From contig CAWETL010000004.1 of assembly GCA_963812085.1 (NCBI GenBank), forward strand, positions 496,001-560,000: DNA of 64,000 nucleotides, written 5' to 3'. Of the stretch, positions 9,068 through 17,185 are shown one piece after another. The notes under the pieces were generated by a model. The model saw only the letters and a list, made by a program, of their open reading frames with translations, ran no database searches and was not told the DNA's origin. Each line of letters starts with the position of its first letter. Position 1 is the stretch's first letter. This DNA comes from SPDF01 sp963812085. Its GTDB lineage: Bacteria > Gemmatimonadota > Gemmatimonadetes > Gemmatimonadales > GWC2-71-9. Made by a program: the position numbers and the translations under genes.

Positions 9068-9379
9068 ATAGATGCGAAAGAACTCGGCGGGCATTTTGGG
9101 CTGTTTTGGGTCCAGAAAAATAAATTGCTAAGATCAATGACATTTTCTAACTTCTCCACCTTTTTCAAGATAATGAAGCTGGGATTGGATTTGAACCCCA
9201 CCCGAGTGGAGATGTCACCCGCAACACCCATTTTTATCTGGTTTTTCTATAAATTAAATGGTTTAGCCGGTGTATCTTGGACTTTTTGGCCAATAGCTGA
9301 CATAATAACTCCTAAAATCAACCGCCAAGCAACTATGGTAATATAAAAGTTTTCTCCTAAACGCTTCAATGATTTCAGT
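9068..9379. other. Intergenic region, no gene seen
   Basis: About 310 bp. The minus strand of 9180-9195 carries a T-loop-like GGGGTTCAAATCC, but no matching stems or 5' half, so no tRNA is called. No coding frame with family resemblance was found. Confidence 0.5.
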
Positions 9380-9390
9380 AATTTTTATAG
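9380..9390 (+). promoter_or_regulatory. TATA-like box of the glycoside hydrolase gene
   Basis: TAATTTTTATAG lies about 35 nt before the TTG start at 9421. It is followed by GGGGGAAG at 9411-9417, which serves as ribosome site. Spacing fits an archaeal promoter with a very short leader. Confidence 0.4.
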
Positions 9391-9420
9391 TTGGAAACTA
9401 ACTTGTAACGGGGGAAGCAT

Positions 9421-10515
9421 TTGCCTAAGCAGACAGCTTCTGATTCGGAAGAGGTTCTGGAAAAGGAGAAACGGGCTAGGGAAGTAATAAAAACGTGCCG
9501 AACAGACCGAGGCTTCAATGCCAGCACCCATCTTTATCATCAGCTTTGGCTGAGAGACCTTGTTTACTCGGAAGATTCCCTGCTACGACTCGGATACCAA
9601 AAAGATGTTGAAAATCACTTATCCGAATTTATAGCCTTGCAGCGCAGCACCGGCCAGATGCCGACAGTCATTGATTACAGCCCAAGCAAAGTGATTCGTC
9701 AAAGATATCAACGCTGCCCATCTGATGCAGAAATTCTGTTTATAATTGGAATGAATAAGCTCGTAGCTGTCGGGTGTGACGAGTTTTTTGATGAAAATTT
9801 GGAATCAGTGAAATTATGCGTTGCATTTATCGAGAATAAACTGGATTCACATAAGCTTATTCCCGGCATGGATTGGAGGGATGCAATGCCAGTCTACATA
9901 GGCAAATACCTTTTGGCAAACCAGATGCTATTGGCTGACATGTACGAATTGCAGGGGAACTTGCAGGCGTCGAATTTAGTTAAGGAAAATGTAAACAAGC
10001 TCTTTTATTGTGGAGATTTAGGTTGGTATGCGGACTCCATACATTGGAGTGGAAATGAGTTAAAGATGGATCGTCACTTTGACTCCCTCGGCAACGCCTT
10101 AGCAATCCTCAATGGAACAGCTTCAAAAAAAGTTTCAGAAGGCATACTTAAAGGGATTAATGTTGCAAAAACACCTTTTGGCTACAGAAACATCATACCA
10201 TATTACGTATTTAACAGGGAGAAGGCACTGGCAACATGGTACAAGACATGCCAAGTACCATTTGGCGTATTTCTCAGAAACAGGATCGGTAAATACCAAA
10301 ACTCAGCAATATGGCCATTTGTCGAGATAAGAGTGATTAATGCCCTAAGAAAACTGCAAGCCAAAAACGAAGCTGAAGCAGCAACCAATATTATGATTAA
10401 ACGCAAAGACTTCAACGAGTTGTACGATCCAACAACCGGAGCGCCTGAAGGAAGCGAAGGGCAGCTCTGGACAGCAACGGCGATACTTGCGGCTATTAAT
10501 TATATCAGGTCTTGA
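9421..10515 (+). CDS. (alpha/alpha)6-barrel glycoside hydrolase (glucoamylase/debranching-like)
   Basis: 364 residues without signal peptide, so cytoplasmic. Signature stretches are YHQLWLRDLVYSEDSLLRLGY near residue 45, MDWRDAM near 155, QNSAIWPFVEIR near 300 and GSEGQLWTATAIL near the end. These match the acid-rich helices of the GH15/GH63/amylo-1,6-glucosidase clan; the Asp in LRD and the Glu in EGSEGQ are candidate catalytic or substrate-binding residues. Likely hydrolyses alpha-glucosidic bonds, but the exact family and substrate remain open. The TTG start follows a GGGGGAAG site directly. Confidence 0.75.
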   Translation: MPKQTASDSEEVLEKEKRAREVIKTCRTDRGFNASTHLYHQLWLRDLVYSEDSLLRLGYQKDVENHLSEFIALQRSTGQMPTVIDYSPSKVIRQRYQRCPSDAEILFIIGMNKLVAVGCDEFFDENLESVKLCVAFIENKLDSHKLIPGMDWRDAMPVYIGKYLLANQMLLADMYELQGNLQASNLVKENVNKLFYCGDLGWYADSIHWSGNELKMDRHFDSLGNALAILNGTASKKVSEGILKGINVAKTPFGYRNIIPYYVFNREKALATWYKTCQVPFGVFLRNRIGKYQNSAIWPFVEIRVINALRKLQAKNEAEAATNIMIKRKDFNELYDPTTGAPEGSEGQLWTATAILAAINYIRS

Positions 10516-11008
10516 AACCAAGTGAGAATCAGATGTTCTATGATTCATTTTGCTCTCAGAGTTTTATTTTTGTTGAGGCGAAGGCTAAAAAACACGTCGG
10601 CGTTCGAACGATTGCAGCACTGTAACGAACCAACAAAGGGAAAGAGAGAAAAATTAGCTAACTGCGAGCAAAACCTGTTCCGCAGGCTTCTGTTTTATTT
10701 TCTGTCTTCTCACTTGCCCCTTCCTGACCCTCCACACGGAAAATATCTTTCCAAGTTAAGCTGTTGAACCCGCTGGGCACACGCCAAAGCAAATCTTCTC
10801 GCACTCCCCTCAATTTTGTCTTTGAATCGATCTTTCTAACATCAAAACTTTTCAACCCCAAGCCACGCTGCCAATCAGGTTCTACCCTGAACAGATAAGG
10901 TTAGGGAGAGATTTCGGAATAAGTTAATTAAGTCTAAATCAAAAGAAACGATGTAGACCCAAAAACATCCTTCAACAACAGGGGTCTATCAACTGGCAGG
11001 TGTCAGAA
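10516..11008. other. Intergenic region, no gene seen
   Basis: About 490 bp between the glycoside hydrolase and the protease. A minus-strand frame at 10658-10861 would start with TTG, has no ribosome site and matches nothing I recognise. Pyrimidine-rich runs just after 10680 could end transcription. Otherwise nothing is visible. Confidence 0.5.
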
Positions 11009-12121
11009 ATGGCTGATATTCAAGAACAAAAGAAAAAATCTAATTCAACAGTTCTAATAATCGCTCTTTTAATCATGAGTCTCCTAGCGGGTGGCTTAAT
11101 CAGCTACGCAATAACCCTCAACTCCTTCTCCGACGACAGAAAGGCTCTGCAAAACCAGATTTCTAATCTTCAAACCCAAACCCAAACTCTGCAAGAAAAC
11201 GTCAACCACCTCCAAACAGAACTCACAGCAACCACAGCAAACACAACCGGCAACAATGCAACATTGGAACAGTTGTCGGCTACAATAACGGAAGCACAAA
11301 ACAAATTATCCAGCTTACAGCAGCAAATAAACAATCAACCTGCAAGCGATTTGAGTCAAAACATAACTGCCCTAAACTCAGAGATTGCTGCAATACAGAA
11401 TACCCTGTCACTTATTCAGCAGCAAATTAACACACCTCAAGCTACAAACAGTCCTACTGTTATTTACCAAAACATAACCTACGTGTCCGGAGAAGACTTT
11501 TCGTTAAGTCAGCTGTTTGATCAAGTTAAGGCCTCAGTGGTCGTGGTACAGGGAAAGATTAGACAAGTGGACTTTCTCGGACGCGTCTACTATACCCAAA
11601 TTCAAGGCTCAGGGTTCGTATACAATCAAGCTGGGCGCTCCGTAATCTTAACCAATAACCACGTAATCAGCGGCGCCATCAACATAACCGCCACATTCAC
11701 CGACGGAACAATTTTCTCGATGACCGTTCTGGGCACGAACTCGACAGCAGATATTGCCATACTCACCCCGACAACCTCAATAGCCGCTTACAAACCTCTG
11801 GAAATCATCAGCTCCACAACACTCAGAGTCGGAGACCCAGTCATCGTTGTGGGAACACCATATGGTCTAGCCGGCTCAATGAGCAACGGCATAGTGAGCG
11901 CTTTGAACAGAACACTCACAACCGACACCAACACAGAGATCTCAAACATAATTCAAACAACCGCACCACTAAACCCAGGAAACTCTGGAGGCCCAGTCAT
12001 GAACTATAAAGGCCAAGTCGTGGGAATCGCCACCGCCATTGCATCAGAGTCACAAGGAATCGGCTTCGCCGTGCCATCGGACTCAATTCTATCCGAACTG
12101 CAAAGAGTACTGTCAACCTAG
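11009..12121 (+). CDS. Membrane-anchored HtrA/DegP-like serine protease without PDZ domain
   Basis: 370 residues. One TM helix near residues 15-35 is followed by a coiled coil of about 100 residues rich in Gln/Leu heptads. A trypsin-fold domain then covers residues ~165-370. The catalytic triad is visible: His in LTNNHVISG (~217), Asp in TADIAIL (~246) and Ser in NPGNSGGP (~324). No PDZ domain follows, unlike DegP. Faces outside the cell and probably degrades misfolded surface proteins; it could also cut leader peptides from the nearby peptide locus, but that is speculation. The ATG at 11009 is preferred over GTG 11000 because GGCAGG lies eight bases ahead. Confidence 0.9.
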   Translation: MADIQEQKKKSNSTVLIIALLIMSLLAGGLISYAITLNSFSDDRKALQNQISNLQTQTQTLQENVNHLQTELTATTANTTGNNATLEQLSATITEAQNKLSSLQQQINNQPASDLSQNITALNSEIAAIQNTLSLIQQQINTPQATNSPTVIYQNITYVSGEDFSLSQLFDQVKASVVVVQGKIRQVDFLGRVYYTQIQGSGFVYNQAGRSVILTNNHVISGAINITATFTDGTIFSMTVLGTNSTADIAILTPTTSIAAYKPLEIISSTTLRVGDPVIVVGTPYGLAGSMSNGIVSALNRTLTTDTNTEISNIIQTTAPLNPGNSGGPVMNYKGQVVGIATAIASESQGIGFAVPSDSILSELQRVLST

Positions 12122-12343
12122 AAGCATACCATATTCAAAGCAGAAAGAAAAACACACGGCGCAGCCATCTGGATTTGCCTGCTTTCGTTTCAAGAAAAAC
12201 TACACACCCTACTTGCCGAAGCTACGGGCGGGTGATCCTTGAAGAAATCACAATTCGCACGCGCTCAAGATGTCAACTTAATTGTCAAAAAGGAAAGTAC
12301 GCCATTCCAGTCTCGTAACAGTTTTTTCTCTCAGATATGAAGG

Positions 12344-12356
12344 ATAATATAAATAT
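12344..12356 (+). promoter_or_regulatory. TATA-like box of the first precursor gene
   Basis: ATAATATAAATATGAG sits ~40 nt before the ATG at 12390. A closely similar box and leader (TTTAAATATGAA, then ATTCAAAATGAATAAA) precede the paralogue at 14276, so promoter and leader were duplicated with the gene. Confidence 0.5.
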
Positions 12357-12389
12357 GAGTTTCACATACTGAAAACTGGGCGATTCAAA

Positions 12390-12599
12390 ATGAATAAACA
12401 AGATCTAATTGCAAAAGCTCGATCTGACCCCACTTTCCTCAATCTGCTCCGAACTCAACCTGCCAAAGCCTTAGGCGTGAAAGAATTAACTCCTGAACAG
12501 ATAGCTATGATCAAAAGCGTGGTAGCTTCGGCGACAACAAATATTGGTCCCATAGGACCCGGGACACTTACTGAGAGCGATAAACGACCTCCATTTTAA
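12390..12599 (+). CDS. RiPP precursor-like peptide with NHLP-type leader, Gly/Pro tail
   Basis: 69 residues. The leader MNKQDLIAKARSDP TFLNLLRTQP AKALGVKELTPEQ matches the nitrile-hydratase-like leader (NHLP) pattern DPxFxxLLxxxPAxALG followed by LTPE. The tail from residue ~48 is TTNIGPIGPGTLTESDKRPPF and has no cysteine, unlike the two CANGGPCG precursors. It shares promoter and leader DNA with the gene at 14276. Probably a substrate or helper peptide of the radical SAM enzymes at 17-21 kb; the modified residues are unknown. Confidence 0.7.
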   Translation: MNKQDLIAKARSDPTFLNLLRTQPAKALGVKELTPEQIAMIKSVVASATTNIGPIGPGTLTESDKRPPF

Positions 12600-12608
12600 A
12601 TAATCCTA

Positions 12609-12634
12609 ATTTTTTAGCATTATTTTTTCTTTTA
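12609..12634 (+). terminator. T-rich archaeal terminator
   Basis: Two T runs (six Ts each) interrupted by AGCATTA begin 10 nt after the stop of the peptide gene, followed by CTTTTACTTTCC. Typical of intrinsic archaeal termination on T-tracts. Confidence 0.5.
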
Positions 12635-12787
12635 CTTTCCTGGTAGCTTTTTGCTTCTTCAGGTATGAGCCCTTGCACGATTATTTGCACCCTATCGCAG
12701 ACGCCCAAATTCTTTTGGCTCACTCATTAGATAAGAGTTTTGCAAAGCTTAATACCAACTGCCCGGCAAATGGATTCTGGTAATATT

Positions 12788-12976
12788 ATGCCCGAACCAA
12801 AATTTGAAACATTTCAAGACGCAAAAGGGAAATTCAGATTCCGACTAAAAGCCGCAAACGGAGAGATTATCGCCGTAAGCGAAACCTACAACTCCAAAGA
12901 AGGCTGCGCCAACGGCATCGAATCCGTTAAAAAGAACGCGCCAATAGCCAAAGTAGTGGAAGCAAAGCCGGAGTGA
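12788..12976 (+). CDS. DUF1508/YegP-like small protein
   Basis: 62 residues. The sequence KFETFQDAKGKFRFRLKAANG, then IIAVSETYNSKEGCANGIESVKK, is a single DUF1508 (YegP) repeat: a short three-stranded sheet plus helix found in bacteria and archaea, function poorly known. The ATG at 12788 begins directly before the domain; the open frame upstream to 12740 lacks homology. It lies between two precursor-like peptide genes but has no visible link to peptide maturation. Confidence 0.8.
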   Translation: MPEPKFETFQDAKGKFRFRLKAANGEIIAVSETYNSKEGCANGIESVKKNAPIAKVVEAKPE

Positions 12977-13162
12977 GCGGCCCGAAAAAAATCCCGTTGT
13001 TCTTAGAGTAGCCCTCTTTTTCAATATTCTTTACTTCTTTTATATCTGCTTGAAACCCTAGAATCAGTTTAAGCGTCGCTACTAATCAAACTGGTCAGGT
13101 GGGTCACGGGCACCTAAAGAAAAAAACCGTTTTTCGTTTAAGGAGCTCTATGGCACCCGGAT

Positions 13163-13519
13163 TCAAGGAGCAAGCGTTTTCCCACAAAAGGGACAAAACG
13201 CAAAACACCCGGAAGGCAATTCTTTTCCACAGCTTTGGCATGCAGGTGCAAGCGTCTTGCCGCAAAAGGGGCAAAACACAAAACTTCCAGAGGGCAATTC
13301 TTTTTGACAACTAGGACAAGAGCCACCTGTCTTCTTAATGGTTTTTCTGGCCTGTTCAGAAACCTTATTTCCCACTTTTGATGCCGTTCCTTGGGCGGTC
13401 TCCTTCGCTTTTTCAGCGACTTTGCTTGTAGCATCTTGGGCGGCTTTTGTGGCTTCTTCCTCAGCCTTCTGCTTGGCTGCTTCCTTAGCCTTTTTCAATA
13501 GATCATCAAAGAATGGCAC
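13163..13519 (-). CDS. Coiled-coil protein with two tandem zinc ribbons
   Basis: 118 residues. Residues ~5-60 form an Ala/Lys/Glu-rich coiled coil resembling apolipoprotein or LEA-type repeats. The C-terminus carries two near-identical 26-residue zinc ribbons, each with CxxC-x11-CPFCGKTLAP spacing. GTG start at 13519 with GGGGAT about 11 bases ahead. It probably oligomerises through the coil and binds nucleic acid or protein with the ribbons. It is transcribed against the peptide genes on both sides. Confidence 0.75.
   Translation of the reverse strand: MPFFDDLLKKAKEAAKQKAEEEATKAAQDATSKVAEKAKETAQGTASKVGNKVSEQARKTIKKTGGSCPSCQKELPSGSFVFCPFCGKTLAPACQSCGKELPSGCFAFCPFCGKTLAP
13166..13321 (-). repeat. 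Tandem 78-bp zinc-ribbon duplication
   Basis: Two adjacent in-frame copies of about 78 bp encode the paired ribbons of the 13163-13519 protein. Divergence is limited to scattered substitutions, consistent with internal duplication. Confidence 0.65.
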
Positions 13520-13717
13520 GTGAAAGTATCCCCAAACAGAACATTATCCTCTACGCCTTAAAAGATTTTGGCGTGTTTGCAGCGAAGCGCTAGCGCTGGT
13601 CCTATTATGTTATCTTTGCACGCGTGGGTCTAGGTGGGGGTTGCCTTACCTTGAGCGCGCCAGGGTAGGATATTTTTAATATGAGGCACACGCAATGAAT
13701 TACCTGGAGGACAGAAA

Positions 13718-13981
13718 TTGAATAAACAAGAACTCATAAAAAAAGCACTAACTGACCCAAGTTTCCGAACTTTGCTCCAGACTCAGCCCGCCAAAGCCTT
13801 AGGCGTGAAAACCCTGACCCCGGAAAATACGCTATTAGTTAACAGTGCCCTTGCCAAAATCAAAGCTGTAGAAAGCAAGGCAGGTGCGTTGGCTGACGAA
13901 CTATTATGTGCAAACGGTGGACCATGCGGGATAGCTTCGCCAGCAGAGCGCGCGCTGAAGAAAGGTGGAAGAACTCAGTAA
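13718..13981 (+). CDS. RiPP precursor peptide with NHLP-type leader and CANGGPCG core
   Basis: 87 residues. The leader reads MNKQELIKKALTDPSFRTLL then QTQPAKALGVKTLTPEN; the core region is ADELLCANGGPCGIAS with Cys64 and Cys70, and the tail is AERALKKGGRTQ. The 15-residue core block is identical to that of the gene at 16801, while the segments just before and after diverge, so selection acts on the core. TTG start with TGGAGG eight bases upstream; a TTTTTAATATGAGG box lies ~40 nt ahead. Predicted substrate for Cys-based (thioether) or Calpha modification by the SPASM enzymes at 17186 and 18392. Confidence 0.78.
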   Translation: MNKQELIKKALTDPSFRTLLQTQPAKALGVKTLTPENTLLVNSALAKIKAVESKAGALADELLCANGGPCGIASPAERALKKGGRTQ

Positions 13982-14232
13982 AAGTGGAATCATAAATTCT
14001 TCATTTTTTTCGTGAAGGATAATCCATTCATTTTTGCCTCGTAACATTTGGAAATTCATCTAGCCAAAGCAGGCAACCAAACCTCTGAATCTATAACTAG
14101 GTTACTTCTCTCAACCCATTTTGAAAGTGCGCAGCTAACGATTTCTGCTATTTGCGAGTACATTGTTCAATTCCAAATACTCTCTTGATAGACAGTACTT
14201 GAGCATCTCGCGTTCGTGCATACTCTTAAGAA

Positions 14233-14245
14233 TAATTTAAATATG
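14233..14245 (+). promoter_or_regulatory. TATA-like box of the third precursor gene
   Basis: TAATTTAAATATGAAG lies ~35 nt before the ATG at 14276 and matches the box ahead of the 12390 gene in sequence and spacing. Confidence 0.5.
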
Positions 14246-14275
14246 AAGCCATATACTCAAGAATCGGGATTCAAA

Positions 14276-14440
14276 ATGAATAAATCTGAACTAATCGACC
14301 GAGCTCGCAAAGACCCCAATTTTCTCAAATTGCTCAAGATTGATCCTGCCAAAGCCTTGGGCGTAACTAGATTAACTCCTGAAAATTTGAGATTAGTCAA
14401 AGAAGTGATAGAACAAACCAACGGAAAGGATCTCATTTAA
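14276..14440 (+). CDS. Leader-only NHLP-type peptide
   Basis: 54 residues: MNKSELIDRARKDPNFLKLL, then KIDPAKALGVTRLTPENLRL and a short tail ending in NGKDLI. It has the full leader pattern of the neighbouring precursors but no CANGGPCG or Gly/Pro core. It may be a truncated precursor, a decoy or regulatory leader, or a peptide modified within the tail. The ATG at 14276 fits the conserved GGGATTCAAA leader; the frame is open further upstream, but without the conserved context. Confidence 0.65.
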   Translation: MNKSELIDRARKDPNFLKLLKIDPAKALGVTRLTPENLRLVKEVIEQTNGKDLI

Positions 14441-14620
14441 TAATTGATGAAGATTTGGCGCTTGAAATAATTCTTCCGCGCTAATCTGGCTTTTGTTAAT
14501 TAGCTTGTAACATTCGTCCGAATGAAGGACAGAAAGACTGCCTGCGCCAAGATTCCTAACACCGATTTTTTTAGTCACAAAAAAGTGGAAGGAAATTTAA
14601 TTCAAGAGAGCATTTGCAGA

Positions 14621-14752
14621 TTATTGCAGTTTTAATAGATCGTTTTTTGAAATTCTGGCTCCTTTGACTTTCTTCTTCGCTGCTTCTGCCTTCTTCTTTG
14701 CTTCTTCCTCAGCCTTCTTCCTATCCTTATCCATTTTATCTGAAACTGCCAT
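14621..14752 (-). CDS. Small Lys/Ala/Glu-rich protein
   Basis: 43 residues: MAVSDKMDKDRKKAEEEAKK, then a run of Lys/Ala/Glu heptads and a C-terminus ISKNDLLKLQ. Predicted single charged helix, no family recognised. The ATG at 14752 is preceded by AGAGGATTAAG, a good ribosome site, which is the main support. Possibly a nucleic-acid- or protein-binding helix like the coil of the 13163 protein. Confidence 0.5.
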   Translation of the reverse strand: MAVSDKMDKDRKKAEEEAKKKAEAAKKKVKGARISKNDLLKLQ

Positions 14753-14900
14753 CTTAATCCTCTGAACCAACAAGTGAGCAATTGCACTTAAAGATTTTAC
14801 TCACATCAGTCTATTCTAGTTCGTTGCCTCAACTCGGATATCTCTTAAAAAAATAAAAGATTAGGGGCGGAGTCTTCCCTCCATAAAAACTGTGTTAGCC

Positions 14901-15062
14901 TTACCGTCGCTTAAGGGGATAATATCTAGCTACTTTATCAGGCAAGGTTGGGTCTTCTGGGTGTTTCTTTATGTGCTCTAATATGTCTCTTTCAGTAAAA
15001 GGTGCTCTGATTGTCCACCCGCATACCGGACACTTAAACTCTGGAACTAATGGTTTACTCAT
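14901..15062 (-). CDS. Mini C2H2-type zinc-finger protein, second copy
   Basis: 53 residues: MSKPLVPEFKCPVCGWTIRA then ERDILEHIKKHPEDP and a basic tail YYPLKRR. It has the C-x2-C and H-x3-H ligands. Clear paralogue of the 8076-8246 protein (shared FKCPVCGWT, APxTExDIxEHxKxHPE). Function unknown. Confidence 0.7.
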   Translation of the reverse strand: MSKPLVPEFKCPVCGWTIRAPFTERDILEHIKKHPEDPTLPDKVARYYPLKRR

Positions 15063-15191
15063 ACCAACAACTCAATACCAGTTTCATATCAAACCTTCTA
15101 TTATATTTTCTGAGTTCATTTTGTTGCCTTTTTTCTTTTAAAGTTCTGCCAAGATTCCTTGTCTAATCTGCGCCCATTCCAGGTTCAAAAG

Positions 15192-16658
15192 TTACTGTAA
15201 ATATGTTATTCTTCCTTCGACTTGTTTTTTGATGTTTTGATTGTTCTGAACATACTCAATTATAATGTCTTGAGCCGAGGTTGAAACCAGCTTTGGATTA
15301 CAGCCCTGGGATAGCTGCTCATGTGACAAGTTCAGGTTGGCTGTTGAGTTCTTGAAGTGGTATCCCTGCAAACAAACGGTGTAGAACGTATCGGGGAGCA
15401 CCTCGGAGCCTTTGACTGTTAGAGACACCAGCTCTTTTTGCTTTTCATCGTAAACTGCTTTGACCGCACCGTTCACCTGGAAACATTCCCCTTCCCCGTT
15501 TCGGTTTTCCGCACGCATTATGTGGCTAAAAATGGTTCTCAACTGAAATCCAGTTATCATGTACCTTGAAAGAGAATCATCAAACGGAAAGCAACTGTGC
15601 AGGTCTTTGAGGGTAACTATCGGACCAAGCTCTTTTGATCGTATTGATCCGCTTCCGACAAGGGCAACATCACAATCAGCTCTCTGTGCAAAAGCGTCGG
15701 CAGTCAAATTTCCCAGCGAAGTTTCTACTTCTCGGTTTGGATGAGTCAAAGGAACTGCAAATTTACCTGTAATTGTATTGTATTTCAAATCCACGGCGTC
15801 TTGAAAACCGCTAATAAACATATCCAGTTTGGGATCTGGCTTGGCCAAATTGTTATCGATGGGAATCAAGCGCCAAGTATAATCAACTATTTTGTTGGTG
15901 TCGTCATCAACTACTATGTCTAGGCGTCCAATTTGGTCTGTTCCGACGCCTGCTTGAACAATTAATATACCATTTACAACCGCTGGCTGCTCAAGGATAG
16001 TGTGAGAGTGCCCACCGATAATTATGTCAACCCCTGCCTCGGGAGCAATTAGCTTCGCCAGCTCTAAGTCAGATTCGAACCCAATGTGAGTTAAAATGAT
16101 AGTCAAGTCTATGTCATCATTTTTGTACAAGTTACATATTTTTCCGACCTCCCGACTAGCTTCTTCAAGAGTTACAAAGCTGCTGATGAGTTCGTCCTGC
16201 TTAAGCGAATCCATCACTTTTTCAGTGATTATTCCGGTGAAAAGAACATCAAAGCCAGCCTTCTTGAGGATCAAATGAGATTGCATTAATCTTTTGTTAT
16301 ACTTTTTTATGTACAGGTTCGCGTTGACAATTGGGAAATTCGCCACTTTTTCCAGAAAAAGAAGATGCGGTAAACCGTAGTCGAACTCATGATTACCTAA
16401 AGCGACAACATCCGGAGCTAAATAATTCATGATCTCCATTGTGGAAATTCCTTTGTACTCCGAGTCGATGACTGAGCCTTGAACCATATCTCCAGATATT
16501 ACATAGAAAACGTTCTCTTCCTCTTGCCGCACCCTGTTGATATAGCTCGACAAGAGAGATAAGCCACCAATCAACTTCCCCTCCTTACCTTGGATTTCCG
16601 CCAAGAAGTCCCCATGCATATCATTTGAGTGAAGTACCGTGAATTTTTTTGTGTTCAT
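15192..16658 (-). CDS. 5'-nucleotidase/2',3'-cyclic phosphodiesterase family metallophosphatase
   Basis: 488 residues. The N-terminal calcineurin-like domain shows HSNDMHGD (residues ~9-16), SGDMVQGS (~56), GNHEFDYG (~87) and GGHSHT (~218), the dimetal-binding motifs. The C-terminal 5'-nucleotidase domain contains GNLTADAF and the substrate-pocket region GSGSIRS. It lacks a signal peptide, unlike most periplasmic UshA homologues, so it probably acts on cytoplasmic nucleotides or related phosphate esters. The ATG at 16658 follows GGGGAGCT. It lies on the minus strand between precursor genes; a role in the peptide pathway is not evident. Confidence 0.9.
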   Translation of the reverse strand: MNTKKFTVLHSNDMHGDFLAEIQGKEGKLIGGLSLLSSYINRVRQEEENVFYVISGDMVQGSVIDSEYKGISTMEIMNYLAPDVVALGNHEFDYGLPHLLFLEKVANFPIVNANLYIKKYNKRLMQSHLILKKAGFDVLFTGIITEKVMDSLKQDELISSFVTLEEASREVGKICNLYKNDDIDLTIILTHIGFESDLELAKLIAPEAGVDIIIGGHSHTILEQPAVVNGILIVQAGVGTDQIGRLDIVVDDDTNKIVDYTWRLIPIDNNLAKPDPKLDMFISGFQDAVDLKYNTITGKFAVPLTHPNREVETSLGNLTADAFAQRADCDVALVGSGSIRSKELGPIVTLKDLHSCFPFDDSLSRYMITGFQLRTIFSHIMRAENRNGEGECFQVNGAVKAVYDEKQKELVSLTVKGSEVLPDTFYTVCLQGYHFKNSTANLNLSHEQLSQGCNPKLVSTSAQDIIIEYVQNNQNIKKQVEGRITYLQ

Positions 16659-16800
16659 AATTCTAGCTCCCCATGGATTATGCTAACGTGCCTTTCTTAA
16701 GTCTTGTTGACTAGAAAAACATGCCACAAAAACCATTCAAAACCATTCCAAGATTAGTCTTAAATACATAATCAGACAACAAGAAGGGGGGAGAACAAAA

Positions 16801-17073
16801 ATGTCTACAGCAGCGAAAGCAAAAAATCGTGAACTAATTTACAAGGCCCTAACCGACCCCGCTTTCCGCACTCTGCTTCAAACCCAACCCGCCCAAGCCT
16901 TAGGCACAACAACACTGACCCCGGAAAAACAAAGAATGGTCACTAGTGCACTATCCGCAATTAAAGAAATAGACGCCAAGATTAACAGCATCGCCGACGA
17001 ACTTTTGTGCGCCAACGGAGGACCTTGCGGAATAGCGAAGGTAGACACAAACAGGACCGTTCGCATGGGCTAA
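16801..17073 (+). CDS. RiPP precursor peptide with NHLP-type leader and CANGGPCG core
   Basis: 90 residues. Leader block LTDPAFRTLLQTQPAQALG, then TLTPEK and a helix, then SIADELLCANGGPCGIAKVD with Cys70 and Cys76, tail NRTVRMG. The gene sits 112 nt before the first radical SAM enzyme and points the same way, so it is the most likely direct substrate of the operon. Strong GGGGGGAG ribosome site at -6, and a CTTAAATACATA box ~40 nt upstream. The core is identical in 15 residues to the 13718 peptide although the flanks differ. Confidence 0.8.
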   Translation: MSTAAKAKNRELIYKALTDPAFRTLLQTQPAQALGTTTLTPEKQRMVTSALSAIKEIDAKINSIADELLCANGGPCGIAKVDTNRTVRMG

Positions 17074-17185
17074 AAAGAGCGGAATTCTAATTCTCCATCT
17101 TTTTTATGTAAAAGATCAACGCTTTCTTTTCAATTCCCAATCACTAGAAATCCGCCCAGTCAAACCAGGCGACCAAATCCCCGAT

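Noticed and set aside
9180..9200. T-loop-like GGGGTTCAAATCC on the minus strand
   Set aside because: The stem does not pair and no acceptor or anticodon arm can be folded.
10658..10861. 67-residue minus-strand frame
   Set aside because: TTG start, no ribosome site, no family resemblance.
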